The position numbers and the translations under genes were made by a program. 33,855 nucleotides of DNA, taken from Akkermansiaceae bacterium (GTDB lineage Bacteria > Verrucomicrobiota > Verrucomicrobiia > Verrucomicrobiales > Akkermansiaceae). Within the stretch, counting starts at the first letter, position 1. Each line of letters opens with the position of its first letter. The stretch covers positions 1-33,855 of the forward strand of contig JARWZU010000020.1 of assembly GCA_029866215.1 (NCBI GenBank). The letters run 5' to 3'. This document shows positions 33,680 through 33,855 of this stretch, piece after piece. The notes below the pieces were generated by a model. That model was not told where the DNA came from. It saw nothing but the letters and a program-made list of their open reading frames with translations, and ran no database searches.

Positions 33680-33855
33680 ATGAAAACTAGCAATACCCCA
33701 CCGTACGCCACACGCCGCGTCCTCTCCACCGCCCGCCTCTCCTTTCCACTCGCTTCCGCCATCACCGCGCTGTTTGCGGTGCACTCTGCAAAAGCCGGCA
33801 ATACTTGGGACGGCGGCGGCGGCTCTGGTCTCTGGAGTACTCCAGCCAACTGGAA
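33680..33855 (+). CDS. Secreted autotransporter-associated beta-strand repeat protein, N-terminal part (cut by window edge)
   Basis: 58 codons before the right edge. The start MKTSNTPPYATRRVLSTARL has basic residues, then a hydrophobic segment (FPLASAITALFAVHSAKA) that reads as a long signal peptide cleaved near AKA/GNTW. The mature protein begins GNTWDGGGGSGLWSTPANW, the W-x-G-G-G...W...NW pattern that opens the beta-strand repeat proteins abundant in Verrucomicrobiota, which are usually very large and exported. The rest is outside the window, so size and C-terminal sorting signal are unknown. Confidence 0.85.
   Translation, partial: MKTSNTPPYATRRVLSTARLSFPLASAITALFAVHSAKAGNTWDGGGGSGLWSTPANW

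Overview
The window looks like a chromosomal segment of a member of the Verrucomicrobiota. The phylum call is an inference. It rests on a polysaccharide-type sulfatase cluster, a propeller-type sensor histidine kinase, several TIM-barrel sugar isomerases/epimerases with a Gfo/Idh/MocA oxidoreductase, and, at the right edge, a secreted protein opening with a W-D-G-G...W...NW motif typical of autotransporter-associated beta-strand repeat proteins of that phylum. I cannot name the genus.

Left part (1-11530), a carbohydrate island. On the minus strand lie three sulfatases (one cut by the window edge) and a GH43-like glycosidase, all with signal peptides and packed like an operon. A DeoR-family regulator follows on the same strand. 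Divergent from it is a tight plus-strand operon: a sugar isomerase-like domain fused to a ribulose-phosphate-3-epimerase-like domain, two zinc medium-chain dehydrogenases, and a clear L-rhamnose isomerase (rhaA). Junctions between the last three genes are 4-base ATGA overlaps. The parts suggest desulfation and cleavage of a sulfated, perhaps rhamnose-containing, polysaccharide outside the cytoplasm and use of the released sugar inside. No rhamnulose kinase or aldolase is present, so the chemistry after RhaA is open.

Middle (11531-19572). A propeller sensor kinase and a NarL-type response regulator form a two-component system. Then comes a degenerate zone: a possible transposase remnant, an array of 21-bp tandem repeats, a fragment of an unrecognised protein, and an acyltransferase-3 pseudogene with one frameshift and two in-frame stops. 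A PAS-AraC regulator and another stretch with broken reading frames follow.

Right part (19573-33855), mostly housekeeping. It holds a Gfo/Idh/MocA oxidoreductase, ispD overlapping an M16 peptidase, a TIGR02206-type membrane protein, and a polyphosphate module (ppk2 divergent from a ppx/gppA-HD gene and ppk1). A sugar phosphate isomerase/epimerase converges on ppk1 across an 18-bp perfect palindrome. After it come a long SNF2 helicase, a MITE-like element with doubled inverted ends, and the first codons of the beta-strand repeat protein.

I saw no tRNA, rRNA or CRISPR array. Functions are assigned by eye from motifs; no database search was run.
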